DNA of 18,000 nucleotides from an uncultured Pseudobdellovibrionaceae bacterium (GCA_937900305.1 CALCCV010000014.1:1-18000), one strand, 5' to 3'. Numbered from the stretch's first letter, positions 7,212 to 15,051 are shown. Numbers and translations are program-made. Notes: generated by a model not told the origin, from the sequence alone.

Positions 7212-7433
7212 ATGCCAACGCAAGACAACAAGAGTTTCAATAAGAATCCGGCCAAAGAATCTCCAAGCTCAAGCCAAACTTCTCAAAAGAGTTTCGGCAA
7301 TAAAACGGAGTCAGCATCAGACATGCGGCGAGGAAACGAACAGCAGCGTCCAATGCAGGGCTCAAAAGGATCGCAGTCAGTACGAAATGACCGTGATCAA
7401 AAACAACAAGACGATGATCAATTTGATGAATAG
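7212..7433 (+). CDS. Small disordered hydrophilic protein, function unknown
   Basis: A 73-residue protein I do not recognise. Its composition is extreme: it is dominated by Ser, Gln, Asp, Asn, Lys and Glu and contains no Leu, Ile, Cys, Trp, Tyr or His and a single Val, so it cannot form a normal hydrophobic core and is almost surely disordered. The C-terminus is strongly acidic (QQDDDQFDE). KSF is followed by a similar Asn/Lys/Glu/Ser pattern at residues 7 and 27, a faint internal repeat. It has no signal peptide or membrane segment. AGGGAGG at 7200-7206, five bases before the ATG, is a strong ribosome binding site and is the main reason I believe the gene; a TTG 12 codons upstream is less likely. 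A long palindromic terminator follows. Hydrophilin-like stress proteins have this look, but that is only an analogy. Confidence 0.7.
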   Translation: MPTQDNKSFNKNPAKESPSSSQTSQKSFGNKTESASDMRRGNEQQRPMQGSKGSQSVRNDRDQKQQDDDQFDE

Positions 7434-7493
7434 CAAAGAGATCATAGGACGCATCTCAGGACTTGCGTCTTAGAGAAAGGTCCACGTTGATAT

Positions 7494-7532
7494 AAACGGA
7501 AGGTAAATTAATTTATCTTCCGTTTCTTTATT
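7494..7532 (+). terminator. Long palindromic terminator
   Basis: AAACGGAAG (7494-7502) pairs perfectly with CTTCCGTTT (7517-7525). Between them the sequence continues as a near-palindrome, TAAATTAATTTA, after one G-T pair, so nearly the whole 32 bases can fold into one arm. It is followed by CTTTATTT. It lies 60 bases after the stop codon of the small disordered protein gene. A weaker hairpin (GACGCA/TGCGTC, 7448-7469) precedes it. Confidence 0.7.
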
Positions 7533-7659
7533 TAAATTTAAGCTTCGAACATTTATTTACGCGTTCAACGGCTTGAGCGCACCTCTGTTGCAGATGAACT
7601 GATTGCAAATGAACCGAAAATTTTCAATTGTTCGCTCACCAAAACCCACAGGAGACTCC

Positions 7660-8136
7660 ATGAAACTCATCAACGGCCTTCGACAACAAGCTCGAAATCT
7701 GCCAGAACAAGCACTTACGCTCGGAAGAAACTGGCTTCACTCACCAACCGTGAACGGATATAGAAAATCAGCGCGCGAACAATTTCGAACGGCTATAAAA
7801 ACCACAAAGCACCAGGCCTTGAAAATCGAAGATTCACTTCACACCCGCTTTCATTCAACAGAAAAAATCAATCGCGCGACAAAGATACTTTTTAAACTTG
7901 GACACCTTCATCCGGTGTCGAGCGGCCTGAATCAGATTTTAAATTGGTTGGATTCTGGCAATGTCACCAATCAGGCACCTGTTGAAAAAACTGCGGGCAA
8001 CGAAATTGAGATGAAATCTGAACGACGCGGCACTCGCCGTGCGGCGAAAAGCAAAGACTCCTCTTACAAAAACCTAAATAACCAGGTCGCTGCTGTTAGA
8101 CGCGGTCACATTCGCGGTCAACCTCGCGCGCACTAA
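7660..8136 (+). CDS. Basic protein of unknown function
   Basis: A 158-residue, strongly basic protein that I do not recognise. Residues 1-100 look mainly helical, with many Arg, Lys, Gln and His and few acidic residues (for example a run around RKSAREQFRTAIKTTKHQAL at 35-54). Residues 101-120 are more polar and acidic, and the last 38 residues form a basic tail with RRGTRRAAKSK (122-132) and RRGHIRGQPR (147-156). There is no cysteine, signal peptide or membrane segment. The tail would suit nucleic-acid or membrane-phosphate binding, which is inference. The ATG at 7660 is preferred over an upstream in-frame ATG (7609) and its neighbours because AGGAG at 7650-7654 lies five bases before it. It follows a terminator, so it should have its own promoter, but no good -35/-10 pair is visible. 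Confidence 0.7.
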   Translation: MKLINGLRQQARNLPEQALTLGRNWLHSPTVNGYRKSAREQFRTAIKTTKHQALKIEDSLHTRFHSTEKINRATKILFKLGHLHPVSSGLNQILNWLDSGNVTNQAPVEKTAGNEIEMKSERRGTRRAAKSKDSSYKNLNNQVAAVRRGHIRGQPRAH

Positions 8137-8161
8137 ATAAATAAAATTGAAATAGAAAGTT

Positions 8162-8422
8162 TCAGTCTTTGGAGGCTATCTTTGGTTGTGCGAGCCTTTT
8201 GATGGTATTTCCAAGTTGAGGACCATCAAAAGGCTTCGCCATATGACAGTCGAAACCTGAAGCCAAAGCTCGCTCGATATCACCTTCAGAAGCATATGCT
8301 GAAAGGGACAATGCCGGGACATTGCCATTTAGTGCTGGACCAATTTTGCGTATTAATGCGGAAAGAACAGTCCCAAATCGAACCGTGTGCGACAGTATGG
8401 CCCACAGGCCGCACTGGTCATT
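8162..8422 (-). pseudogene. Receiver-domain fragment, N-terminally truncated (response regulator or hybrid kinase relic)
   Basis: An open frame of 86 codons between a TAA at 8423-8425 and a TGA at 8162-8164 encodes the C-terminal half of a CheY-like receiver domain. Reading down the minus strand: ALIRKIGPALNGNVPA (third helix to fourth strand), LSLSAYASEGDIERALASG (conserved Ser/Thr position and fourth helix), FDCHMAKPFDGPQLGNTIKR (conserved Lys in AKPFD and last helix). The preceding part, where the phosphoacceptor Asp and the MP motif should be, is unrelated in all three frames, and no ATG or GTG precedes the domain in frame. It therefore looks like the end of a hybrid kinase or response regulator left after deletion or recombination. 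No ribosome binding site is present. Certainty is high for the homology and moderate for the decay. Confidence 0.75.
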
Positions 8423-8489
8423 TTAAATCAAATTACTTGTCAGTAAACTCTAGAACGGAACCGCGTCGACACATTCGAATCGCGAAGAA

Positions 8490-8518
8490 CCGAAAGGATC
8501 TGTTTGAGGGCCTTTCGG
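8490..8518 (-). terminator. Inverted repeat downstream of the barrel-protein gene, weak terminator candidate
   Basis: CCGAAAGG (8490-8497) and CCTTTCGG (8511-8518) form a perfect 8-base-pair stem with a 13-base loop, 55 bases beyond the minus-strand stop codon of the barrel protein. On the minus strand it is followed by only TTCTTCG, not a clean T run, so termination is uncertain. The bases 8423-8572 hold nothing else I can identify. Confidence 0.35.
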
Positions 8519-8572
8519 GTCGGACCACAGCCAGACCTGCTTTCAATCTTCCCAAATCAAGTTCGGAAATTT

Positions 8573-9172
8573 TTATTGAAAAAGCACCGACAATTGAAGC
8601 CCAAATGAGGAAGGATTCTCCTTTTCGAAAATGGTGGTGTAAAAAGCGCCCACTTCCATTTGAGTATCGGAAGTTCTAAAAAATCTCATTCCACCGTACA
8701 AGGAACCACTAAATCCCGTTCGAGAAATTTCATCACCGATCCCAGATCCGAGACCAAATTCGCCACCGATGAATGGCGAAATCGCCGTACGTGAAACAAA
8801 AAAAGCACCCCCAATGCCGAGTGAACCCAGAGTGCCTTTTCCCGATTTTGCGCTCGCAATACCGAGTCGAGCGCGGATCTCTGCGTCTTCGTTGGCCTCC
8901 CAATGGCGAGCCAGTGCGAAGGTATAAAAAAGTTCGTCATTTTCTAGATTGCGTCCCCCGCCAGGACCAAATCCAAAGCTCCAGGCCTTGAAAGATTTGA
9001 TTCGAGTTTCAAGGCGGTGCACGCGATTGGGATTGATCTTACCCACCTCTTCTTTTTGTATTTCGGCAGACTGAAACTCTTCGTCTTGTGATGACTGAGC
9101 CCACGTTGTCGTCGACCCAATGGTGAGGGCCGCCAGAACCAAGAAACCGAAAACCAGTAAAATTCTTTTCAT
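8573..9172 (-). CDS. Small outer-membrane beta-barrel protein
   Basis: A 199-residue exported protein. Residues 1-25 are a Sec signal peptide (MKR, then a long hydrophobic core, cut after TWA, leaving Gln26). After a polar linker of about 35 residues come stretches with alternating hydrophobic and small or polar residues, each 10-14 long: near 63-74, 81-91, 98-108, 115-127, 130-143, 153-166, 171-182 and 189-198. That is about eight strands, the size of an OmpA- or OmpX-like barrel. The glycine richness and the final QLSVLFQ also suit an outer-membrane barrel, though the last residue is Gln rather than Phe. AGGGAGG (9179-9185, minus strand) six bases from the ATG decides the start over an ATG eight codons upstream. 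Specific function unknown; it could be structural or protective rather than a channel. Confidence 0.8.
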   Translation of the reverse strand: MKRILLVFGFLVLAALTIGSTTTWAQSSQDEEFQSAEIQKEEVGKINPNRVHRLETRIKSFKAWSFGFGPGGGRNLENDELFYTFALARHWEANEDAEIRARLGIASAKSGKGTLGSLGIGGAFFVSRTAISPFIGGEFGLGSGIGDEISRTGFSGSLYGGMRFFRTSDTQMEVGAFYTTIFEKENPSSFGLQLSVLFQ

Positions 9173-9294
9173 CCACAACCTCCCTAAGAGCAACACATCG
9201 ATAGAACCGAATCGACTCCTTGACCTCTATCGCAGGTAGGGAAGAGGCGCAAATCCTCTCGCCGCAAAATCGATGCATTGAAGAAGTTCTGGCC

Positions 9295-9330
9295 AAAAGC
9301 CACAAAAGATTTAAATCTCATGTGGCTTTT
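9295..9330 (-). terminator. Terminator of the efflux operon
   Basis: AAAAGCCACA (9295-9304) and TGTGGCTTTT (9321-9330) form a perfect 10-base-pair stem. Inside lies a second perfect palindrome, AGATTTAAATCT (9307-9318), so the hairpin extends nearly to its tip. It is 26 bases after the RND gene stop codon. The T run is four bases on either strand, so it may work in both directions, though not as strongly as the HU terminator. Confidence 0.6.
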
Positions 9331-9355
9331 CGTCGAAAATTCATTTGGGTCGGAT

Positions 9356-12300
9356 TCAATGACTCGAAGGAATGACACCAGTCGCAGAGGCCGCGGCGTT
9401 TTGCTTGTTAGCTTTTTCCGCTAAAACGGCGTCGCCCTCTGGATCGTGAGTGACAATGCGAGATCCCACATGCCGGATCATCCACTGGCGACCGCGCTCC
9501 ATAAAATTAAACACCGCCGGTATCACGAACAAAGTCAAAAAAGTTGATATGATCACGCCGCCCACGACGGAAATTCCCAGCGACGTCCGTTGGCTAGAAG
9601 CCTCATTCAAACCGATCGCCACTGGCATCATTCCAGCGATCAATGCAAAGCTGGTCATCAAGATCGGTCGCAAACGAGTTCGACCAGCGATCATAATGGC
9701 TTCGTGAATCGAATGCCCTTCTTGAATTTTTTGGTTCACATAATCCACCATGATGATCGAGTTCTTCGTCGCCAGACCCATCAACATAATACAACCAATC
9801 ATTGAAAATAAATCCAGAGAAGCTCCCATGATCAATAGCGCTAAGAAGCCTCCGGTCACCGCAAATGGAATCACCAACATGATTGTAATTGGCGTCACCA
9901 AAGACTCATACAAGCTCGCCAATACCAAATAGATGAACAAGATGCCCATTCCCCCGGCCACAAGCATATTCACCATGAGCTCTTGAAAATTTTCAGCCTG
10001 ACCAACAAATCGATATCGAACGCCAGGTGGAAGTTCGATCTGCTTGGTGTTGAAAATGGTATTGACCTCGTCAATGACCCCACCCATCCCTTTTCCTCCG
10101 GGCATAAGATCTGCTTCAATACTTACGTATCTGCCTCTATTTTCACGATTGATCGTGGCAAATCCTGTCTCTTTAACGGGTTTCGAAAACTGACTTAAAC
10201 TCACTTGGCGGCCGTTGAGATTCGGCACAGTGATGTCTGAATAGTACTTTTCTAAATCTCGTTGATCGTCTTGAACACGAACTCGAATATCATACTCGAG
10301 GCCCTTTTCCCGAAACTTTGCGGGCACAATGCCTTCCACTTGTGCACGCAATTCGCCGCCAATCACTGCTGTAGACACGCCATAACTCTGCGCCTTCGAA
10401 AGGTCGACTTTCACTTGATACTCGGGCAAGCCAGGCTTATCGGTGATCTCGGGTTCCAAAAGATCTTTATTTTTTTCCAATCGCGCAAAAAGTTCGCCCG
10501 CCACTTTGCGAACCTGTTCGAGGTCCTGACCACTCACATTGATCACGAAGGGCCGCTGGCCCGCTCCTACGAAATCGATATCTTTCACCTTAGGTGCTGC
10601 GATTTTGAGATACGGCTTTAACAACTCACGCACTTCCGCCTTTACTTGAGTGGTCGTCAGCGTTCGTTTTTCAAATGGAACAAGCGTGACATAAAAATCG
10701 GCTTTGTACGACTGTCCATTGGTGTTTCCAACGTTCAAAATTCGATTCACCACACTGGTGTGGCTGGCAATAATTTTATCAACTTCCAGAGCCACCCTGT
10801 TCATCTCTTCCAGAGTCGTACCACTCTGCATCTCCAGAGCCACACCAAACTCACCGCTGTCTTGCGGAGGCAAAAATGTTTTCGGAATAAATTTGACTGA
10901 ATAAAAAAGCCCGATCACGATCAGCACCGCGATCATCAGTGTGGTGCCCGGAAATCGCAAAACCCTTTGCAAAATCTTTGCATAAGTATTTTCTAGGTGT
11001 GTTTGTAAGGCATCGAAGGCGTTCAACAAACTTCGCACCGGACTGGTCCACGAGTAACCTTTTGTGCGCACACCATGTCCAGTGCCCCCGAGATACGCTG
11101 ACAACATCGGCGCATTAGAAAGGGCATCAAACAAGCTCACCATCATCACAAAACAAACGCCAAGACCGAACGATTTGAAAAACTGACCCACCACGCCCTG
11201 TAAAAAGGCAATCGGACCAAACACTGCCAAAATTGCCAAGGTCACGGCGATGACAGCCAGACTGACTTCACGTGTTCCCTCGAGAGCCGCACGAATAGGT
11301 CCTTTGCCCATTTCCAGATGGCGAAAAATATTTTCTCGTACGACGATCGCATCATCAATGAGAAGTCCCACCGCCAAAGAGAACGCCAACATAGTCATGA
11401 TATTGATTGTTAAACCTGACATATAAATCAAGGTCATCCCGCCGATTAACGAAACGGGTATCGCCAATCCGGTGATGAGCGTGCTACGCAGGGATCCCAG
11501 AAATAAAAACACGACGAAAATGGTCAAACAAATTCCGAACGCGATCGATTCTAGAACGTCCATGATGTTGTTCATGACAAAGCGGGACATATCCCGTACC
11601 ACACTCATCGAATAACCTTCGCCTCGAGTGTTTTTTAGTGTGCCGTTGAGTTGCTCAACTTTCTTTTTAATATCGTTGGCAACCTTTACGGTGTTTGCGC
11701 GTGATTGCTTATAAATAAACAAAAGCGCTGTGGTTTCACCATTCAAATACGCTTTGATTTTTTCATCTTCCAGCGTGTCCACAACTTTACCGATGTCATT
11801 GACGGTGGTCGTGACATCATTGCCAAAGAAGGTCACAATTGAATTTTGAATCTGGTCCAGCGTATTGAACTCACCCAAGGTTCGAAACACGATTTCTTTT
11901 TTATTTTGATCGATCTTACCGGCCGGAATGTTTTGACCCGCGCTCTTCAGACTGGCGACAACCTGGGACGCCGACATCTCGCGAGATTTCAATTTTTTGC
12001 GATCCAATTGCACCTGAATCTCACGCTTGCGGCCACCATAGATTTCCACGCGGCCCACCTGATTGACTTGCTCAAATTGAGGCCTCAAGGTGTCGTTGGC
12101 TAAGTCGTATAATTCGCCACCTTTTAGCGGGGAATTGACGGACACGACCATGATGGGCTGATCTGCCGGATCGATCTTTCGAATGACGGGCTCTTCAATT
12201 TCATCAGGTAATTTACCCTTAACACCTGAGATTTTATCGCGCACTTGTTGCTCGGCGTATTTGACGTCGACTTCCAGGTTGAACTCCGCCACAACAAAAC

Positions 12301-12565
12301 TCATCGATTCTCGATTTATCGAACGGATATTTTTGACGCCGGCGATTCCACCCAGCTCTTCTTCGATGGGTTTAGAAACCAACGTTTCGATTTCGGTAGG
12401 ACCCGCGCCAGGATAAATGGTCTGCACAGTTACAACCGGAAATGCCACATCTGGAAAAAGCTCCAAGGGCAGACTTTTCAAAGAAAAAATGCCCAGAACC
12501 AGAATTGCGGCCAATACGCAACTCATAAAAATGGGACGTCGGACTGACAACTCAGAAATATTCAT
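9356..12565 (-). CDS. RND-family multidrug efflux pump, inner-membrane transporter (HAE1/AcrB type)
   Basis: A full-length RND transporter of 1069 residues. It uses proton entry to push hydrophobic or amphiphilic compounds from the periplasm and inner membrane out through a TolC-like duct, working as a trimer. The N-terminus (SVRRPIFMSCVLAAILVLGI, residues 7-26) is the first membrane helix; two large periplasmic regions lie at about 40-335 and 565-865. The proton-relay residues are kept: Asp404 and Asp405 in LLIDDAIVV, Lys934 in GLATKNSIIMVDY and Thr971 in RPILMTS, matching AcrB Asp407, Asp408, Lys940 and Thr978. A hydrophilic tail of about 50 residues follows the last helix. The acidic pair and TKN favour a drug (HAE1) rather than heavy-metal substrate. 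The gene follows the TolC gene by 26 bases. The ribosome binding site is weak (AGGA about 12 bases upstream). Confidence 0.95.
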   Translation of the reverse strand: MNISELSVRRPIFMSCVLAAILVLGIFSLKSLPLELFPDVAFPVVTVQTIYPGAGPTEIETLVSKPIEEELGGIAGVKNIRSINRESMSFVVAEFNLEVDVKYAEQQVRDKISGVKGKLPDEIEEPVIRKIDPADQPIMVVSVNSPLKGGELYDLANDTLRPQFEQVNQVGRVEIYGGRKREIQVQLDRKKLKSREMSASQVVASLKSAGQNIPAGKIDQNKKEIVFRTLGEFNTLDQIQNSIVTFFGNDVTTTVNDIGKVVDTLEDEKIKAYLNGETTALLFIYKQSRANTVKVANDIKKKVEQLNGTLKNTRGEGYSMSVVRDMSRFVMNNIMDVLESIAFGICLTIFVVFLFLGSLRSTLITGLAIPVSLIGGMTLIYMSGLTINIMTMLAFSLAVGLLIDDAIVVRENIFRHLEMGKGPIRAALEGTREVSLAVIAVTLAILAVFGPIAFLQGVVGQFFKSFGLGVCFVMMVSLFDALSNAPMLSAYLGGTGHGVRTKGYSWTSPVRSLLNAFDALQTHLENTYAKILQRVLRFPGTTLMIAVLIVIGLFYSVKFIPKTFLPPQDSGEFGVALEMQSGTTLEEMNRVALEVDKIIASHTSVVNRILNVGNTNGQSYKADFYVTLVPFEKRTLTTTQVKAEVRELLKPYLKIAAPKVKDIDFVGAGQRPFVINVSGQDLEQVRKVAGELFARLEKNKDLLEPEITDKPGLPEYQVKVDLSKAQSYGVSTAVIGGELRAQVEGIVPAKFREKGLEYDIRVRVQDDQRDLEKYYSDITVPNLNGRQVSLSQFSKPVKETGFATINRENRGRYVSIEADLMPGGKGMGGVIDEVNTIFNTKQIELPPGVRYRFVGQAENFQELMVNMLVAGGMGILFIYLVLASLYESLVTPITIMLVIPFAVTGGFLALLIMGASLDLFSMIGCIMLMGLATKNSIIMVDYVNQKIQEGHSIHEAIMIAGRTRLRPILMTSFALIAGMMPVAIGLNEASSQRTSLGISVVGGVIISTFLTLFVIPAVFNFMERGRQWMIRHVGSRIVTHDPEGDAVLAEKANKQNAAASATGVIPSSH

Positions 12566-12591
12566 AAATCACTCAATTCCTATTCCGTTTT

Positions 12592-13992
12592 CTATTCAAA
12601 CAACTTTAAACTTGCGAGCAGCGATCTAGCCTGCAATTCAAGTTCAAGTCGTCTGGAAATAATATTTACGTAATCTTGTTCAAAAGTTAGAACTTGGTAG
12701 GTCGTTGATCGACCCAGATTGTAGCGACGACGCTCTTCATCCGCCTTGCTCTTTTGTGTTTTCTCTAGGTCCCGCAAAAGCTCGAGTTGCTTACGAATCT
12801 GCTCGAGTTGTGAAACAGTCAGCTGATAAGTATTCCGGGTTTCAAGCTCTAGCCTTTTCAAGTTGAGATTCGTGGCCTCAACATCTTGTTCGTTGGCCGT
12901 CATCAGGCGATGGTTCATGGCGTAATCCAATGGGATCGTCAAAACCAAGCCCAACAAATAATAATCGTTGCCATTTTCAAACTGCTTTCTTTGCGCATCG
13001 GGCAGTTCTTTGTCGCGGCCAACAACGTTCATCTGAGCCGAGAAATCCAAAGTTGGTTTCAACTTTTCAATGTTGGCACGCGCATCCGCGGCTTTTGCTT
13101 CTGCGCCAGCTCGTTGAATTAAAATGTCCTTACGCACCTTCTCAATAGAGCCATCCAACTTTAAAAGTGAGAGGTCAATCGGCTTGTAAGTCAATTCCTC
13201 TGAAATGGGCTCTTGGACCTGCCCCCTCAAGAGATTTAATTTTCGTCCCAGTTCCATCAATCGCGTTTCACTACTCAAGGTCTCGAGCTTGCGAGCTTTG
13301 AACGCCGCATCCGCCTGAAAAAAGTCAGAAACGTCAGCAAGACCTTTTTTTCGCCGTTGCGAAGACCAGTTGTAGAGCTTTTCGGCCCGAGCTTCATTTT
13401 CGCGAGTGATTCGCAAGAGCTCTTGAGTCGAAGCCGCTTGCCAATAGGTCTGCTCAGCTTCAATGATTTTACTGATGACTCGAACTTCGCTCTCGAGTTG
13501 GGCCGCTGTCAATTTTTTGCGAATAGAATCTTTGTCGGCTGTCGTCTGGGCGCCAAAAAAATTGCGCCAAAGATTGATATTCAGCTCCAATTTGGGAAAG
13601 GCGTCGTAGTACTCAGGCGCGGGAACAAAGCTGGGTGAAACTCCCAATAAAACTGTTTTTGAAATATTCTCACTCAAAGACCACTGCAAACCCAGCTCAG
13701 TCTGCTGCTTCAACCCGACACCCGCCCCTTGACTAACCGTCCGCAATCCTTGGGCCGAAGGATTTTGAGTCGGACGCTCATCATCGAAATAATTAAGGGC
13801 TGTAAAAAATTGAATCTTCGTCGGCAGCTCCGCACTTTCAACAAGTGCAGCGGAGGAGCGCTGCTGCAACTCCGCCGCCTGAATGGAAGGATCATTTTTT
13901 CTCACCTCAGCTAGGTATTCATCAAGAGACAGAGATTTGGCTTGGGCCAATCCCGCTTGGAGTATAGCCAAGCACCAGATAGTCAATTTCAT
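12592..13992 (-). CDS. TolC-like outer-membrane efflux protein
   Basis: A 466-residue member of the outer membrane factor family, trimeric ducts that cross the outer membrane and periplasm and are opened by RND or ABC pumps. A signal peptide (residues 1-18, cut after AQA) is followed by two halves with long heptad-rich helices: about 150-260 (RVISKIIEAEQTYWQAASTQ and on) and about 285-320 plus 370-466 (LNLKRLELETRNTYQLTVSQ and on). Short beta stretches around 60-130 and 320-365 would form the barrel. RRYNLGRSTTYQVLTFEQDY near 427-446 is the usual C-terminal family pattern. The start overlaps the tetR stop (ATGA), with GGAG at 14000-14003 as ribosome binding site. Coupled translation with tetR and the RND gene downstream argue for a dedicated pump-duct pair. 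Confidence 0.93.
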   Translation of the reverse strand: MKLTIWCLAILQAGLAQAKSLSLDEYLAEVRKNDPSIQAAELQQRSSAALVESAELPTKIQFFTALNYFDDERPTQNPSAQGLRTVSQGAGVGLKQQTELGLQWSLSENISKTVLLGVSPSFVPAPEYYDAFPKLELNINLWRNFFGAQTTADKDSIRKKLTAAQLESEVRVISKIIEAEQTYWQAASTQELLRITRENEARAEKLYNWSSQRRKKGLADVSDFFQADAAFKARKLETLSSETRLMELGRKLNLLRGQVQEPISEELTYKPIDLSLLKLDGSIEKVRKDILIQRAGAEAKAADARANIEKLKPTLDFSAQMNVVGRDKELPDAQRKQFENGNDYYLLGLVLTIPLDYAMNHRLMTANEQDVEATNLNLKRLELETRNTYQLTVSQLEQIRKQLELLRDLEKTQKSKADEERRRYNLGRSTTYQVLTFEQDYVNIISRRLELELQARSLLASLKLFE

Positions 13993-14702
13993 GCAAGAGC
14001 TCCGTTAGTAATCAATTCAAGAATGGCGTCATGATAATTTTTTAGAAATTTTTCGTCTTTGATCGAACAACCGAGGGCCATTTTCATGGGCATCTCGGCG
14101 TGGCAAAGATGGCTCAGCAGGGCAAAAATCATGATCGTCAAAAGCTCTGTTTTCACCGAGCTTCGTAAAATCTTTTCATCTTGGCTTTTCTTCAAAAAGC
14201 TTCGCACCATCTGAAACATAGGATCTAAATTCTGCTTATAAATCTTCATACCATTGACCGAATTGAGCTCAAATTCCCTTTGAACCATCCGCACAAACTG
14301 TGGCGAATCAGCAAACTGTTTCATCGCTTCAGAGATAAACATTGAAAAACGAACCAAAAATTCCTCTTTGCTTTTAGGCGGAACCAACAGAGAGGTTAGC
14401 GATTCGACTTTCTGTAAGGTATAGGCACTCAAACATTCGAAATACAAATTTTCTTTGCCACCAAAATGATAAGAAATTAAAGCTGGATTCACATCCGCCT
14501 TTTGAGCAATCTCGCGCACGCTTGTACCTTCTTGGCCTTTGCTCGCAAATAGATCCAAGCTCGCCGCCAAAATCTTTAGGCGCGTCTCACCAGAGTTGGT
14601 GACCTCCGGCCGTTGGGGAGGGCGACCCACCTTTTTTTTATCAGACTTGGGCGACTTCCGAATTAAAGCTCTATCGGAAGGTCGTGTGGATCTCTTTACC
14701 AT
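13989..14702 (-). CDS. TetR-family transcriptional regulator of the efflux operon
   Basis: A 237-residue regulator, longer at the N-terminus than most TetR proteins. Residues 40-87 are the TetR DNA-binding domain: ETRLKILAASLDLFASKGQE, then the helix-turn-helix GTSVREIAQKADVNPALISY and HFGGKENLY. The C-terminal 140 residues are helical with several Met and Phe residues and form the likely ligand-binding and dimer region. Residues 1-39 are a basic, disordered-looking extension holding VGRPPQRP (25-32), similar to an AT-hook core. It is the first gene of the operon, overlapping the TolC gene by four bases, and by analogy with AcrR-type regulators it probably represses the pump until a toxic ligand releases it. 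The ATG has no clear ribosome binding site; in-frame ATGs farther in would cut the domain, so this start is preferred. Confidence 0.9.
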   Translation of the reverse strand: MVKRSTRPSDRALIRKSPKSDKKKVGRPPQRPEVTNSGETRLKILAASLDLFASKGQEGTSVREIAQKADVNPALISYHFGGKENLYFECLSAYTLQKVESLTSLLVPPKSKEEFLVRFSMFISEAMKQFADSPQFVRMVQREFELNSVNGMKIYKQNLDPMFQMVRSFLKKSQDEKILRSSVKTELLTIMIFALLSHLCHAEMPMKMALGCSIKDEKFLKNYHDAILELITNGALA

Positions 14703-14760
14703 ACTTAAACGCTATCACAATTAATTTAAACAAACAATTAACTAATTTGATGTCTGGTTT
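14703..14760 (-). promoter_or_regulatory. A/T-rich control region before tetR, operator candidate
   Basis: This 58-base stretch is much richer in A and T than its surroundings. It contains an inverted repeat TTAATT (14721-14726) and AATTAA (14736-14741) and a direct repeat CAATTAA at 14719-14725 and 14735-14741. An operator for the TetR protein would be expected here, and the A/T-rich character would suit the AT-hook-like tail of that protein. No convincing -35/-10 pair is seen. Confidence 0.35.
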
Positions 14761-15051
14761 AAGGTGAGATTCGGTCATTTTTTACACATTTTTCGGTTCT
14801 TTTTGGGACTTTTGGCCAGCCAATGGCGCAAACTGAGCCGTACCGAAGGCCCACAAAAGAGTTTTGCACTTGACCAGGTCTGCCAACTCCTCTTCGTGAA
14901 CACATCCCCGACGGCTTGCCAAAAATCGGCACAAATTTGTTCAGATTTGTTCAATACTCAACAGGACTCCGACTGTTACTCTTCAACCACCACGAAGTCC
15001 AAATACGATCTGAAGGGCCCAAATAAATTTAGATTAAACCTAGGAGGTTTT
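14761..15051. other. Intergenic region, no gene seen
   Basis: The plus frame is open across this stretch in phase with the next gene, but the first possible start (GTG at 14764) has no ribosome binding site and would bury a real signal peptide inside the protein, so I treat it as non-coding leader. It contains a 9-base tandem repeat, ATTTGTTCA at 14935-14943 and 14945-14953, which may be a regulatory site for the exported-protein gene, and the ribosome binding site AGGAGG at 15042-15047. No clear promoter is visible. Confidence 0.45.

Noticed and set aside
8296..8679. A 127-codon plus-strand frame.
   Set aside because: It lies opposite both the receiver relic and the 3' end of the barrel-protein gene, has no ribosome binding site, and its product (many Arg, Trp and Cys) looks like a shadow translation.
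9450..12629. Many plus-strand frames of 60-119 codons across the RND gene.
   Set aside because: They lie opposite a well-supported long gene with intact motifs and show no ribosome binding sites or family features.
14764..15051. An N-terminal extension of 96 codons for the exported coiled-coil protein.
   Set aside because: A strong AGGAGG sits before the internal ATG at 15052, and that ATG begins a proper signal peptide, which the extension would bury.
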